64,000 nt of DNA, taken from the NCBI RefSeq assembly GCF_009724245.1, contig NZ_WNNK01000009.1, positions 164,764-228,763 on the forward strand. Reading direction: 5' to 3'. Below are positions 40,119 through 50,089 of the stretch, piece by piece. This DNA comes from Pseudomonas spelaei. Lineage in GTDB: Bacteria > Pseudomonadota > Gammaproteobacteria > Pseudomonadales > Pseudomonadaceae. Positions within the stretch are counted from its first letter, which is position 1, and each line of letters starts with the position of its first letter. The translations under genes were made by a program, and so were the position numbers. Under the pieces are notes generated by a model. It saw nothing but the letters and a program-made list of their open reading frames with translations. It did not search any database and had not been told where the DNA came from.

Positions 40119-42299
40119 TCACTTGGCGTGATTGAGTTGGCGCAGGTTACCAATCACAGACGCCAGCGCCCGGTCGAACAGCAGTGCATCATCCAGGGTC
40201 CGAACCCCGCCGCGCTTGAACTCCAGCGCCAGCTCGCTGCCAGTTTTCTCCAGCACCTTGAGGCCCGTACGGTTGACGAAAATATAACTATTGGCCGGCG
40301 GGATGATCGCCGTCAGCTTGCAACGCAGGGTATTTTCTTCATCTTCCTGGAACTCAACCCAGCAACCGACCCGCAGTTGAAGGACCTTGAGCACGTCCGG
40401 ATCATCGTCTGGCAAGCTCACACTCTCGGTGGGGGCAGCAGGACTGAGTACGAACGCCTCACGCACCTCGATCAAGGCACCGACCTTCGACAGCGACGGC
40501 CGGCCACCTGCATTACCCTGGAACGGCTGAACATGCAGGGCTTGCAGCTGGATGAAAAACTCACGGGTGATAAATGGATCAAAGGCAGCATCGCTCAACC
40601 CCTCGCGCAAAGCCTTGAGCAAGCCAGGCAACTGTTCCAGCAAATGCCTCCCGGCTTCGGTGCCCTCGCTCAGGCCGACGCTCCAGATCAAATCGTCCAT
40701 GGTCTGCAAACGGCTCTGCCATTGCGCTGATTGCTCGCCGTGCTTGAGACAGGCCAGCAACAGCACCTGGCTCCAGGCTTGCTGCAGAAACTGCACGACC
40801 ACTTCGGGCAGGACTTTGCCCAATAACCTCAGATTGAGCGTGTCAGCCACGCGCTGACGGGCAATTTCGGTCCGCGCTCGCCCTTCTTCCGCGTCGCGGG
40901 TGCGCTGCTCAAGCAACTCGCAGCGGCGCCGCTCGTCGTTGGTAAAAACGCTGAACTCCGCCAGCAGTTGGGAGAAAATCGCCGGATCGTCGACAAAGTC
41001 GTTCAGTAGGCGCTGCACGACCTGTTCAATGCGCAGGTACAGGCTATCGCGCTGGTAATCATCACACTTGCCCCAGCCCATGGCGGCCGAAGCAATTTCA
41101 TTGAGCAGGCGTCGCGCTGGATGACTACCACGGCTGAAGAAACTCTTGTCCAGCACCGCCACTTTCAGCATGGGGATCTGCAAGCGGGCGATCAACGCCT
41201 TGAGGGAATCCGGCAAGGAACGATCGTCAAGGATGAACTCAAATAACATGGCGATCAGGTTGATCACGTCCTCGTCGGCGTCGTCGACCACCCGCGACCT
41301 GCCACTCTTGACGCTGACTCGGGTCAGCAGTTGTTCAAGTTGGTTGCGCAGGTCGAAATCGTCCTCGACCTCGGGCTCTGGAACGTATTGCTGCAAGTGG
41401 GAGAGCAGGCGCAACAAGTCACGGGTAGAAATCGGTTGGGTCTGGGCGCTGGCTTCAAGGGTGGGACAAACACTGCCACGCACGGCGAACAGCAGCTTTT
41501 GCAAGGCGGCAAAGGCAACCAGTGAGCCTTCGTCAGCTTGATAATCAGCAGGGTGCCCGGTGTCTGCTGGCGGGCGGGCCCGAACGTCTCGCGCATCAGG
41601 ACGCCGGGACGGAACAGCCTTGAGCTCGGGCAAGACGCCGGTGGCAATCAGCAGTTGATTGGCTTCGCCATACAACTGGTCGGCGTCACTGAGGACGTAC
41701 TTCTCAAACAGTTTGAGGATGATCAGCTTGACCCGGATCTCCATCCCCAGGCTGCGGCCGGCCTGCAGGAAGAACTCACAGAGCATCGCCGGGCCGAGAG
41801 GGTTTTCCCGGTCATCCAGGCGCTTGCCGAGCAACTCGCCCAAGCGTGCAGTCAGTTGCCCCAGGGCCAAACCATCTCGATGCTGCACCTTGCCAAGCAT
41901 GGCTTCCAGGGCCACGCCTTTTTCCAGCTCGTCACTGGACGCGCCAGGCAATGCCTCGTAGGAAACCACCGGTAGCAACTGCTGCTCACCACATCCCATC
42001 TGGCCGACGTTGGCGAAGGCCTCAAATAACTGCTCTATAAAGCCACGCTCGAAGTTCTTGCGCTTGAGGCGCAAGTCACGCATGGCTTCGAAGAAGATGT
42101 TGTGGTCGACACTGTTACGGGCTTTGTCGGCCATTTCAAACAAGGTGTCGTCGGCATTGTCGAACAGCTCCTGCAACCCCTGCTTGAGCTGTTGGGCCGC
42201 CTTGTCCCGGACCTGAAGCAGAATCACTGGCAGGCGGGCGAGCGGCGACGGCATCGCCTGTGCCTTATTGATCGGCACCACCTTCCCGTCATTGTGCAT
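40119..42299 (-). CDS. DUF1631 family protein
   Basis: A large soluble protein of 726 aa, matching the DUF1631 family. ATG 42299 follows CAGGAGAGCC; the frame upstream to 42368 is unsupported. It is rich in helix (SVDHNIFFEAMRDLRLKRKNF; DDYQRDSLYLRIEQVVQRLLNDF). Near its C-terminus it has a beta-rich stretch (VGCWVEFQEDEENTLRCKLTAIIPPANSYIFVNRTG) resembling a PilZ-like fold, suggesting a c-di-GMP link, but this is weak. It occupies the PA4523 position. Confidence 0.85.
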   Translation of the reverse strand: MHNDGKVVPINKAQAMPSPLARLPVILLQVRDKAAQQLKQGLQELFDNADDTLFEMADKARNSVDHNIFFEAMRDLRLKRKNFERGFIEQLFEAFANVGQMGCGEQQLLPVVSYEALPGASSDELEKGVALEAMLGKVQHRDGLALGQLTARLGELLGKRLDDRENPLGPAMLCEFFLQAGRSLGMEIRVKLIILKLFEKYVLSDADQLYGEANQLLIATGVLPELKAVPSRRPDARDVRARPPADTGHPADYQADEGSLVAFAALQKLLFAVRGSVCPTLEASAQTQPISTRDLLRLLSHLQQYVPEPEVEDDFDLRNQLEQLLTRVSVKSGRSRVVDDADEDVINLIAMLFEFILDDRSLPDSLKALIARLQIPMLKVAVLDKSFFSRGSHPARRLLNEIASAAMGWGKCDDYQRDSLYLRIEQVVQRLLNDFVDDPAIFSQLLAEFSVFTNDERRRCELLEQRTRDAEEGRARTEIARQRVADTLNLRLLGKVLPEVVVQFLQQAWSQVLLLACLKHGEQSAQWQSRLQTMDDLIWSVGLSEGTEAGRHLLEQLPGLLKALREGLSDAAFDPFITREFFIQLQALHVQPFQGNAGGRPSLSKVGALIEVREAFVLSPAAPTESVSLPDDDPDVLKVLQLRVGCWVEFQEDEENTLRCKLTAIIPPANSYIFVNRTGLKVLEKTGSELALEFKRGGVRTLDDALLFDRALASVIGNLRQLNHAK

Positions 42300-42581
42300 C
42301 CTGGCTCTCCTGAAACAGCGATGTTCGGTTTTGTGAAAAATCGGAGCAGCCCTGGGCGAAACATTCATGGGAGCGACGATTATCGGGGCATCACCGAGAC
42401 GTCAAAGCTATGACGCCAATTGCAAGGCGCGAGATTATCTTGCAAATAGGGGCAATTGCGCCAGCAAACTCTGTAGCGGCTTTGTAAAAGGACACTCGAT
42501 CCTGCATTGGCAGCGCTTCGCGCCTTGGGTTGCGGCGCGCCCTGCCCCTATAATCGAGGCACTTTGTTAGTGGAGCCCGAT

Positions 42582-43430
42582 ATGCCGAATCTACGTCTCG
42601 CCGACCTGACCGCCGAAATCGAAGCCAACGTACGTCGCGCGTTGCTGGAAGACATCGGCAGCGGCGACATCACTGCACAACTGATCCCTGCCGAACGGCT
42701 GGCCAAAGCCACCATCATTACCCGCGATGCCGCTGTGATCAGTGGTACGGCTTGGGTAGATGCGGTGTTTCGTCAACTGGACCCTCGGGTCGCCGTGCAC
42801 TGGCAGGTGCGCGACGGTGAGCGCGTGAGCCCCAATCAGGTGCTGTTTCATCTCGAAGGCCCAGCGCGCTCACTGTTGAGTGGCGAACGCTGCGCGTTGA
42901 ACTTTCTGCAGTTGCTGTCAGGCGTTGCGACCCGGGCCCAATACCTGGCGGACTTTGTCGCCAGCACCCAAGCCAAGCTGCTGGATACCCGCAAGACCCT
43001 GCCGGGCCTGCGGCTCGCACAAAAGTACGCAGTGACCTGCGGCGGTTGCCATAACCATCGCATCGGTTTGTATGACGCCTTCCTGATCAAGGAAAACCAT
43101 ATCGCGGCCTGCGGCGGCATTGCCCAAGCCATTACCGCCGCCCACAAGATCGCCCCGGGAAAGCCGGTGGAGATCGAAGTGGAAAGTCTGGAGGAGTTGC
43201 GCGAAGCACTCGCGGCAGGGGCCGATATCATCATGCTCGATGAGTTGAGCCTGGATGACATGCGCGAAGCCGTGCGCCTGAATGGCGGCAAAGCCAAGCT
43301 GGAAGCCAGCGGTGGAATTAACGAAAGTACCCTGCTGCCTATCGCCGAAACCGGGGTGGACTACATCTCCATCGGGGCGATGACCAAGGATGTGAAAGCG
43401 GTGGATTTGTCGATGCGCCTCAGTATCTGA
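42582..43430 (+). CDS. nadC: Nicotinate-nucleotide pyrophosphorylase (quinolinate phosphoribosyltransferase)
   Basis: Converts quinolinate and PRPP to nicotinate mononucleotide in NAD synthesis. It starts at ATG 42582 after TGGAG and has 282 aa. Motifs: [12 protein letters not shown] at the N-terminus, [15 protein letters not shown] binding quinolinate, [26 protein letters not shown] and the phosphate loop [11 protein letters not shown]. It stands alone on the plus strand, divergent from the DUF1631 gene. Confidence 0.97.
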   Translation: MPNLRLADLTAEIEANVRRALLEDIGSGDITAQLIPAERLAKATIITRDAAVISGTAWVDAVFRQLDPRVAVHWQVRDGERVSPNQVLFHLEGPARSLLSGERCALNFLQLLSGVATRAQYLADFVASTQAKLLDTRKTLPGLRLAQKYAVTCGGCHNHRIGLYDAFLIKENHIAACGGIAQAITAAHKIAPGKPVEIEVESLEELREALAAGADIIMLDELSLDDMREAVRLNGGKAKLEASGGINESTLLPIAETGVDYISIGAMTKDVKAVDLSMRLSI

Positions 43431-43438
43431 GGGAGGGT

Positions 43439-43464
43439 GCAGGAGCGAGTACGCTCGCTCCTGC
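43439..43464. terminator. Hairpin between nadC and the DUF6388 gene
   Basis: GCAGGAGCGAG, a 4-nt loop and CTCGCTCCTGC: an 11-bp perfect stem between convergent genes. No T-run, so termination may need Rho. Confidence 0.6.
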
Positions 43465-43474
43465 AGTTGCCCGG

Positions 43475-43780
43475 TCAAATCGCGAGGTTATTCATCCCGC
43501 AGTACTCGTTCCAGTCGACGCCAAGCACCTCGGCGGCCTCTTTGTGCAAGGCCAGGCGTGCTACCTCGTACTCCTCTGGGGTGGATGTGTACTTGAGGGT
43601 CAGTTCCCACGGCTGGAGCCCCTGAGAGTCAGCCTCATCCTCAAATGCCCACTGGATCTGGTCCCTTTGATCGTCGGCGCTGAGGTCCTTGATCTCGTCC
43701 AGGAGTTCCGGCGACTCCGAGACATACTTTTTGAGGGCCGCTTCGTGCCGAGCTTCCTGGGTCATTTCTTGTTTGGTCAT
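43475..43780 (-). CDS. DUF6388 family small protein
   Basis: A 101-aa acidic cytoplasmic protein beginning MTKQEMTQEARHEAALKKYVSESPELLDEIKDLS at 43780; the earlier in-frame start at 43825 is less likely. The family is common in Pseudomonas and of unknown function. It has no membrane segment or signal peptide. Confidence 0.75.
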   Translation of the reverse strand: MTKQEMTQEARHEAALKKYVSESPELLDEIKDLSADDQRDQIQWAFEDEADSQGLQPWELTLKYTSTPEEYEVARLALHKEAAEVLGVDWNEYCGMNNLAI

Positions 43781-43913
43781 GTCGTTCTCTTTGATCTGGG
43801 AATGGGGATGCATCTGGGTCATCAAGGTCGCGCAGATACAAAAGAACAGGCATGAATACCGGTTCGTCTGGCCTTCAGAACCATTCTGGGATCATCTGAA
43901 AACTGTGTTGCCT

Positions 43914-43989
43914 TTGTGCCCGAGACAGGAATCGAACCTGCGACCTTCGCGTTACGAGTGCGCTGCTCTACCGGCTGAGCTACACGGGC
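43914..43989 (-). tRNA. tRNA-Thr (anticodon CGT)
   Basis: Read on the minus strand the gene begins GCCCGTGTAGCTCAGCCGG, has the anticodon stem GCGCA / CGCG flanking the loop CTCGTAA, and T-arm GGTTCGATTCC. The anticodon CGT decodes ACG threonine. CCA is not encoded. It is isolated. Confidence 0.93.
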
Positions 43990-44028
43990 GGTGGGCTAAA
44001 GCTAGCACTGCCTTGGGCGTCCGGCAAC

Positions 44029-45447
44029 TCACTGCTTTTCAAGGGCAATGACCCCCTGGGTCCAGAAGCGTGGCTGCAGGAATACTTTGCTGCTACCGAC
44101 ATAGTGACGCTGACGCTCGCCGAGGTGAGGTACGTCGCGAATAGCCACAAATATCAACACACCGACCGCCAGGATGCTCGTCGCCGTCCACGCCCAACGC
44201 AGCAATGGTCGCGAGGCGCTTGAGGGGGCCTTCCACACATGCAGGGCCATCAGCCAACCCACCACCAGCGCCAACCATAATTGCGAGTTAGGCATCACGA
44301 TTACACCATCCACCATGGCCTGGGTCATTGCCCCCACCAGTGCGGCGAACAGGCACAGGCGCAGCAAGTCGACAGCCGCCATGGACAGGACACGTTCACG
44401 CAGCACGCCCAAGGTTGCCCAACCCGCCCGCGTCGCCAGTACCACTACACACAAGGCCGACGGGACGCCCCATTCACAGGCCCATTGCAAAATCGCCTGG
44501 TGTGGATGGGCTGCGATATCGTTGGCGATATCAGCAAAATGCATTGGCCCAAAGCCCAGCCAAGGCCGCTCACGAATCATGTCCCAGGCCTGCCACCAGA
44601 TCAGCCCACGCCCTGAAAGAGAGGTGGTCAAGCGATCACTGGCTGCCTGGGCCAACTCAAGCCCCAGGTACCCTGCCAACACCATGAACAACAGCCAATA
44701 CAACACCAGGCCGCAGAGCAGTGCCGCCAGTTGCCAGCCCAGCCAGCGACGACCTGATGGTCCCAGGAAAACCAGAAACAAACCGGCGACGCCCATGCCG
44801 AGCCATGTGCCGCGCGTCCCACCAGCGATTGCAATCAGCCACCAGACACACAGCAAGGCGAATACCAACCCACGCACTGTGCGCTTGCTCGTGGGAAGCA
44901 GGAGTGGAAGCGCCAACAGGGGCAAAGTGAATGTCTGGAACTGACCGTAGAAGCGCTTGTTGGAGAAGCCTGACAGCAGCAGGTCAGTGTTCAATACCGA
45001 CTCACCGCTGGTAAAGGCAAGCACGCCGGCGTGCAGATACTGAATACTTTTGATCAGGCACAGCAGTATCACGCACAGGATCAAGGCCTGATCCACGGAC
45101 TCGCCGCCGTTACGCCTGAGCAAGGCAAAGGCAAACGCAATGGCACCACAGGTGATGAACAGCGCCAGCTCGGTCAACGCCCATACGGGCTGATGGGCCA
45201 GCGACGAAGAGAGCAGGCCCCACAGGATAATCACTGCCAACCCTATGGTGGTTGGCCTGTCGACAAGCGGCGTGGTGCACACACCCGATGAAACCGATAG
45301 CCCATAGATCACCGCACACACACCCACGGCAATCTGGACCGTACGCTGCCAGTCGTGGTTGCTGAAAGGTGCACAAATCCCCAATGCCAACAGACAGACT
45401 GCCACCACCAGGAATATGCGTCCTCGCTGCTGTACAGATAACGCCAT
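44029..45447 (-). CDS. O-antigen-ligase-family membrane protein, probable pilin glycosyltransferase (TfpO/PilO-like)
   Basis: A polytopic membrane protein of 472 aa with about 11-12 helices and the Wzy_C (O-antigen ligase) family feature, a large periplasmic loop with SGRGLIWWQAWDMIRERPWLGFGPMHF. It lies directly downstream of pilA on the same strand, exactly where strains of P. aeruginosa with group I pili place tfpO/pilO, which attaches an O-antigen unit to the pilin. That location makes pilin the likely acceptor, but an O-antigen ligase for LPS remains possible. The start at ATG 45447 is chosen; a TTG at 45459 is in frame. Confidence 0.78.
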   Translation of the reverse strand: MALSVQQRGRIFLVVAVCLLALGICAPFSNHDWQRTVQIAVGVCAVIYGLSVSSGVCTTPLVDRPTTIGLAVIILWGLLSSSLAHQPVWALTELALFITCGAIAFAFALLRRNGGESVDQALILCVILLCLIKSIQYLHAGVLAFTSGESVLNTDLLLSGFSNKRFYGQFQTFTLPLLALPLLLPTSKRTVRGLVFALLCVWWLIAIAGGTRGTWLGMGVAGLFLVFLGPSGRRWLGWQLAALLCGLVLYWLLFMVLAGYLGLELAQAASDRLTTSLSGRGLIWWQAWDMIRERPWLGFGPMHFADIANDIAAHPHQAILQWACEWGVPSALCVVVLATRAGWATLGVLRERVLSMAAVDLLRLCLFAALVGAMTQAMVDGVIVMPNSQLWLALVVGWLMALHVWKAPSSASRPLLRWAWTATSILAVGVLIFVAIRDVPHLGERQRHYVGSSKVFLQPRFWTQGVIALEKQ

Positions 45448-45546
45448 AGGTGACTTCAACTTCCGTGTGGGTCATAGGTATAGAGCTTGACCGGATGCAG
45501 CTCAGTTAAGCAAACCTGGGGCGAACCCGCCCCCGGAAGAACCTGC

Positions 45547-45963
45547 TCATGCCCCGCCAGCAGCACAACCTTTCGCGACGTACTGTTCTTCAGCGTTGGT
45601 CGCGCAGCTCCAGCCGCTGGTAGCACTGCGGGTCAGAGTAATGGTCTTGCCCAACACCGGCGCAGGGGCGTCGAGGATTTCACAGGTAATCGTACCCGCG
45701 CCTGTAGCGACATCGCCGGTCGCATCGATCTTGCAGTTGGCGGTCGGGCTGGTCCCGCCGATCAAGGCGACGGTTGGCACAGTGCCCTGGTTGAGCGTGT
45801 CTTCAAACCCGGCCTTCAACGCGGAAACTTCTGCCAGCCCTGCCGTAAACTTGGCTTTGGCCTGGTGCTTGGTATAGATGGGCAGGCCGATAGTGGCCAA
45901 AATGCCGATGATCGCCACGACGATCAACAATTCAATCAAGGTAAAGCCTTTCTGACGTATCAC
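45547..45963 (-). CDS. pilA: Type IV major pilin
   Basis: Structural subunit of the type IV pilus, 138 aa. The start at GTG 45963 (MIRQKG) follows GGAGA at proper spacing and gives a six-residue leader; a second GTG at 45969 abuts the ribosome site. PilD cuts after Gly6 before FTLIELLIVVAIIGILATIG, where Glu at mature position 5 is present. The mature pilin has four cysteines; the last two (WSC ... KGC) enclose the C-terminal disulfide loop. The end is CAAGGA, without the terminal serine that tfpO modifies in P. aeruginosa 1244. It is transcribed divergently from pilC. Confidence 0.93.
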   Translation of the reverse strand: MIRQKGFTLIELLIVVAIIGILATIGLPIYTKHQAKAKFTAGLAEVSALKAGFEDTLNQGTVPTVALIGGTSPTANCKIDATGDVATGAGTITCEILDAPAPVLGKTITLTRSATSGWSCATNAEEQYVAKGCAAGGA

Positions 45964-45969
45964 GCTCAC

Positions 45970-46222
45970 TCTCCAGAATAAGACGGGGCTCAGCCCCCCA
46001 CAGCAAGGCGCGTCCTGCGCCCTGTCCTCAGCAACCGCGCCAGTGTACTCACCCCGACTGGCTCAATCCTGTACAAGTCGCACAATCTGACATTTTTTCG
46101 TTCGTCTCTGTCCTTTCCGACGCCTTCCCCTGACTAAGCTCTAAATCTTCAACTGGCCGTGTACGGTACTGCGAAATGAACAATATGCTCTTGAGTGTTG
46201 CAGCCCACGATGAGGCCATGGG
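45970..46222. promoter_or_regulatory. pilA-pilC divergent intergenic region
   Basis: This 253-bp gap must hold the promoters for pilA and for pilCD-coaE-yacG. I looked for the RpoN signature (GG-N10-GC) seen ahead of pilA in P. aeruginosa and found no exact match, so the control may differ. There is no room for pilB. Confidence 0.35.
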
Positions 46223-47431
46223 ATGACCGCCGCTTCAGTGATCTATGCCTGGGAAGGCACCAACCGCAAAGGTCGCAAGGTGTCCGGAGAAACACGCGGG
46301 CACACACCGGCGCTGATCAAGGTCCAGTTGCGCCAGCAGGGGATAACCCCTGGTCGGGTATGGAAAAAGTCCCGCACCTTGTCGAGCTTGCGCCGACCAG
46401 TCAAGCCGGGCGATATCGCCTTGTTCACCCGCCAGCTGGCGACCCTCCTGAAGGCTGGAATCCCCTTGCTGCAAGCGTTCGACATCATCACTGAGGGCTT
46501 TGACAACCGACACATGCAAGCACTGGTACAGAGCTTGAAGCAGGAGATCGCGGCAGGCAGCAGCCTGGCCGCAGCCCTACAGAAACAACCGCACTACTTC
46601 GACGACTTGTACTGCCACCTGATCGCAGCAGGCGAACAGGCCGGCGCACTCGAAACGCTGTTGGAGCGCGTGGCCATTCACCTTGAAAAGAGTGAACGGC
46701 TCAAAACCAGGATCAAGAAAGCCATGACCTATCCACTGGCGGTGCTGATGGTTGCCGCCATCGTCAGCGCAATCCTGCTGATTCACGTTGTGCCGCAGTT
46801 CCAGGGATTATTTGCCGGGGTCGATGCAGAACTTCCAGGATTTACCTTGATGGTCATCGCCCTGTCGGCCTTCATACAGCAAGCGTGGTGGGCGTTGGTC
46901 ATAGGTCTGGGCGCCTTTGCTCTAGGGCTGCGCGAGGCTTACCGACGCTCACCGGGTTTTCGTCATCAGATCGATACGGGTTTGTTGAAAATCCCGCTGG
47001 CAGGCACACTCCTGAAAAAGTCGGCTGTCGCCCGCTATGCCCGCACGCTCTCGACCACTTTCGCAGCTGGGGTGCCGTTGGTTCAGGCGCTGGATTCGGT
47101 GGCCGGTGCTGCCGGCAATGGGCTTTTCAAACAGGCGATCAATCGTATGCGTCAGGACATATCAACAGGCATGCAACTGAATCAAACCATGGCCTTCAGC
47201 GGCCTCTTTCCGGGCATGGCCATTCAGATGACCGCAATTGGCGAAGAGTCGGGCACCCTGGACAGCATGCTGGAAAAGGTCGCCAGCCACTATGAAGCGG
47301 ACGTCGACAATCAGGTCGATAACCTCACCAGCCTGATGGAGCCACTGATCATGGTGATACTTGGGGGCATTGTCGGGGCACTGGTGGTCGCCATGTACCT
47401 GCCGATCTTCCAGCTCGGTGCAGCGTTTTGA
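46223..47431 (+). CDS. pilC: Type IV pilus inner-membrane platform protein
   Basis: A 402-aa polytopic protein of the GspF/PilC family. It anchors the pilus assembly machine and couples the motor ATPases to the pilin. Two homologous cytoplasmic domains (FTRQLATLLKAGIPLLQAFDII and YARTLSTTFAAGVPLVQALDSV) are separated by membrane helices, and the last helix is IMVILGGIVGALVVAMYLP. Its normal upstream partner pilB, the extension ATPase gene, is missing. Confidence 0.94.
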   Translation: MTAASVIYAWEGTNRKGRKVSGETRGHTPALIKVQLRQQGITPGRVWKKSRTLSSLRRPVKPGDIALFTRQLATLLKAGIPLLQAFDIITEGFDNRHMQALVQSLKQEIAAGSSLAAALQKQPHYFDDLYCHLIAAGEQAGALETLLERVAIHLEKSERLKTRIKKAMTYPLAVLMVAAIVSAILLIHVVPQFQGLFAGVDAELPGFTLMVIALSAFIQQAWWALVIGLGAFALGLREAYRRSPGFRHQIDTGLLKIPLAGTLLKKSAVARYARTLSTTFAAGVPLVQALDSVAGAAGNGLFKQAINRMRQDISTGMQLNQTMAFSGLFPGMAIQMTAIGEESGTLDSMLEKVASHYEADVDNQVDNLTSLMEPLIMVILGGIVGALVVAMYLPIFQLGAAF

Positions 47432-48306
47432 GCCTGTCATTGAGCGAAGTGTTGCTCAATCAGCCATGGCTGTTCGTATGGGGGGCGCTACTGCTTGGCC
47501 TGATTGTCGGCAGTTTTCTCAATGTCCTGATATGGCGCCTGCCAAAAATACTGGCGAGGGAATGGCGCGCCCAGGCCCATGACATCCTCGGACTCCCTGC
47601 GGAGCCGAAAGGCCCGACCTACAACCTGCTGCTGCCTCACTCTTGCTGCCCTCACTGCGCGCAGCCGATTCGACCATGGGAAAACATCCCACTGCTCAGT
47701 TACCTGCTGCTCAAGGGACGCTGCTCCCATTGCCATGAGCCCATCAGCCTGCGCTACCCACTTACCGAGCTGGCGTGCGGACTGCTCAGCGCATACGTCG
47801 CCTGGCATTTCGGCTTTGGCTGGCAGGCCGGCTGGGTCATGTTATTGAGTTGGGGCCTGTTGGCGATGAGCCTGATCGATGTCGATCACCAGTTGTTGCC
47901 GGATGTACTGGTTCTGCCCTTGCTCTGGCTGGGGCTGATCCTCAATCAGTTTGGCCTGTTCGTCACACCGGCGGATGCGTTCTGGGGCGCGGTCGCGGGC
48001 TATTTGAGCTTGTGGTCGGTGTTCTGGCTGTTCAAGCTGATTACCGGCAAGGACGGCATGGGATACGGCGACTTCAAGCTGCTGGCGATGCTCGGCGCCT
48101 GGGGCGGCTGGCAAATTCTGCCAATGACCCTGTTGCTGTCCTCATTGGTGGGAGCGATATCGGGGCTGGTGCTTTTGCGTGTGCGTAACGCCCAGACGTC
48201 GATGCCCATGCCTTTTGGACCCTATCTGGCGATTGCCGGCTGGATTGCATTGCTCTGGGGTGGTCAAATAACCGACTTCTATTTGCAGTCTGTCGGTTTC
48301 AAATGA
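47428..48306 (+). CDS. pilD: Prepilin peptidase / N-methyltransferase
   Basis: Inner-membrane aspartic protease that removes prepilin leader peptides and methylates the new N-terminal Phe, 292 aa. It has the cysteine tetrad CCPHC and CSHC in the cytoplasmic loop, and the catalytic aspartates in [11 protein letters not shown] and GYGDFK. The start is TTG 47428, overlapping the pilC stop. It also serves type II secretion pseudopilins. Its stop overlaps coaE. Confidence 0.95.
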   Translation: MSLSLSEVLLNQPWLFVWGALLLGLIVGSFLNVLIWRLPKILAREWRAQAHDILGLPAEPKGPTYNLLLPHSCCPHCAQPIRPWENIPLLSYLLLKGRCSHCHEPISLRYPLTELACGLLSAYVAWHFGFGWQAGWVMLLSWGLLAMSLIDVDHQLLPDVLVLPLLWLGLILNQFGLFVTPADAFWGAVAGYLSLWSVFWLFKLITGKDGMGYGDFKLLAMLGAWGGWQILPMTLLLSSLVGAISGLVLLRVRNAQTSMPMPFGPYLAIAGWIALLWGGQITDFYLQSVGFK

Positions 48307-48926
48307 TGACTTGTGTCTCAACACCCTGGATTCTTGGCCTCACCGGCGGCATCGGCAGTGGCAAAAGTGCAGCGGCCCAACACTTTATCGACCTTGGCGT
48401 CGACCTGGTGGACGCCGACCACGCGGCTCGCTGGGTGGTTGAACCGGGCCGCCCGGCATTGGCAAGTATTGCCGAGCATTTCGGTGCCGGAGTGCTGTTG
48501 CCCGATGGCCAGCTGGACCGCGCCGCGTTGCGCAAACTGATCTTCGAAGTCCCCGAGGAGCGCCGCTGGCTCGAGGCTCTGCTGCACCCGTTGATCGCCG
48601 AGGAAATCCGCAGTCACCTGGCCCGGGCTCAATCGCCCTACGCGATCCTCGTGTCACCGTTGCTGATCGAGTCCGGCCAATACACCATGACCCAGCGCAT
48701 CCTGGTGATCGACGTGCCTCAGTCGCTGCAGATTCAGCGTACCCTGCAGCGCGACGGCATCAGTGAAGAGCAGGTGCAGGCAATCCTCAAGGCCCAGGCC
48801 ACCCGAGAAGATCGCTTGCGCCAGGCCGACGATGTGCTGGTCAATGACCAAGACCTCACCTGGTTGCACGGCGAGGTCGAGCGACTGCACCACTTTTACC
48901 TTACTTTGTGTGGAGGCCGATCATGA
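48303..48926 (+). CDS. coaE: Dephospho-CoA kinase
   Basis: Last step of coenzyme A synthesis, phosphorylating the ribose 3'-hydroxyl of dephospho-CoA. It has 207 aa with P-loop GGIGSGKS at residues 15-22, [13 protein letters not shown] and LLHPLI. It starts with ATGA overlap to pilD and ends with ATGA overlap to yacG. Confidence 0.95.
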   Translation: MMTCVSTPWILGLTGGIGSGKSAAAQHFIDLGVDLVDADHAARWVVEPGRPALASIAEHFGAGVLLPDGQLDRAALRKLIFEVPEERRWLEALLHPLIAEEIRSHLARAQSPYAILVSPLLIESGQYTMTQRILVIDVPQSLQIQRTLQRDGISEEQVQAILKAQATREDRLRQADDVLVNDQDLTWLHGEVERLHHFYLTLCGGRS

Positions 48927-49123
48927 GCCAACCTTTGACCGTTGAATGCCCAACCTGCGGCGCACCCGTGGAATGGAGCGCAACCAATCCCAACCGGCCA
49001 TTCTGTTCGGACCGTTGCAAATTGATCGATCTGGGCGCCTGGGCGTCGGAAGAACACAAGATCCCGGTCAGTCCGGACGCCGAGGACGAGCTGTTCTCCG
49101 AAGAGTTTCAACCAAAGCATTAA
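48923..49123 (+). CDS. yacG: DNA gyrase inhibitor YacG
   Basis: A 66-aa zinc protein; the four ligands are CPTC and CSDRC. The family binds GyrB and inhibits DNA supercoiling. It is translated from an ATG overlapping the coaE stop, and its tail overlaps the convergent 49120 gene by four bases. The conserved pair with coaE is seen in many gamma-proteobacteria. Confidence 0.92.
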   Translation: MSQPLTVECPTCGAPVEWSATNPNRPFCSDRCKLIDLGAWASEEHKIPVSPDAEDELFSEEFQPKH

Positions 49124-49335
49124 GGGCGCATAAAACCGTAGTCCTGCTGGTCGTCGAGGTTCTCCGCGAGAAATTGCAACTCGTCGGCCAAGTCTTCAAC
49201 ACTGCGCACGCCCTTGCTCTGCTGCACCACCGCACTGAGCAGGGCGCGCAGGCTCAGGCCCGGATCAAAGCCGATTTCCTGCGCCGCCTCCTGACTTCTG
49301 CGCATTTCCTGCCTTGCCCATTCGTACACACTCAT
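49120..49335 (-). CDS. Small conserved hypothetical protein
   Basis: A 71-aa soluble acidic protein ([26 protein letters not shown]...) predicted mainly helical. The start at ATG 49335 is preceded by CAGGAGCACAGG. The function is unknown. It is first on the minus strand facing yacG. Confidence 0.7.
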   Translation of the reverse strand: MSVYEWARQEMRRSQEAAQEIGFDPGLSLRALLSAVVQQSKGVRSVEDLADELQFLAENLDDQQDYGFMRP

Positions 49336-49399
49336 GACCTGTGCTCCTGGAGATTTCCCAGAGCATGGGCCCCCTTGGCCGTGCGGGACTTGACCTGAA

Positions 49400-50089
49400 T
49401 CAAGGCCGCGAATCGTCGTCCTTCCAGGGCGCCGAAAGGTAGCGGGTGCGGTTGAACGTTTCCAGCCACTCCGGGCAAAACACCACCAGCGCACTGATGA
49501 CCATGCCGTTGATGAAGGCTTCGGGAAAGATGATCAGCCACAAGTATCCAACGAAATCCTCCAGCCACTCCGGCATCACGAAACGGCCGTCGAACCACAG
49601 CAACCCCAGTCCCGCCAGCAGGCACAGGAATGCCGACAGTGCCGCCGCAAAAAAACCTGAGCAGAAGATATACACGAAGGGGTTACGCGGTTGTGCCCGC
49701 TCCACCAGCAGTGCGCAGACTTCAGTGATCAGCACCGGCAGCAGGACCAGAAGCATGCCGTTGACACCCACCGCCGCCAAGTCCTGACGACCTAGCAACA
49801 CCAGACCAAGTTGAGCAACCAGCCCCCCGACAATTGCCAGAGGCCAGTCGAGCAGGAGGGTCACGGCGGTCATGCCGATAAAGTGATAGGACACACCCGT
49901 ATCGAAATCCCGGCGCACCAACCACAACATGAACAGCGCGAACACCGTACCAAACAGCAAATGCTGACGCCGTCGGTCAGCAAACAGCTCAACCCAGGGC
50001 GAACGCAAGATTGCCCACATCGCCACCGGGGCGTAGAGCAGCCAGCCGATGCTGAGGGTTTCCGGCGCCAGCACCGCCGCGCTGATCAC
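49400..50089 (-). CDS. Energy-coupling-factor (CbiM-like) membrane permease
   Basis: A 229-aa integral membrane protein with about seven helices and the CbiM-like features SIGWLLYAPVAMWAIL and YHFIGMTAVTLLLDWPLAIVGG. In known systems CbiM is the substrate-specific component of a cobalt or nickel ECF importer, but the usual cbiN/Q/O partners are not adjacent. The start at GTG 50089 overlaps the stop of the upstream gene (GTGA). The substrate is therefore unassigned. Confidence 0.72.
   Translation of the reverse strand: MISAAVLAPETLSIGWLLYAPVAMWAILRSPWVELFADRRRQHLLFGTVFALFMLWLVRRDFDTGVSYHFIGMTAVTLLLDWPLAIVGGLVAQLGLVLLGRQDLAAVGVNGMLLVLLPVLITEVCALLVERAQPRNPFVYIFCSGFFAAALSAFLCLLAGLGLLWFDGRFVMPEWLEDFVGYLWLIIFPEAFINGMVISALVVFCPEWLETFNRTRYLSAPWKDDDSRP

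Noticed and set aside
45970..46222. An RpoN promoter for pilA
   Set aside because: I looked for GG-N10-GC on both strands; the nearest candidates have wrong spacing.
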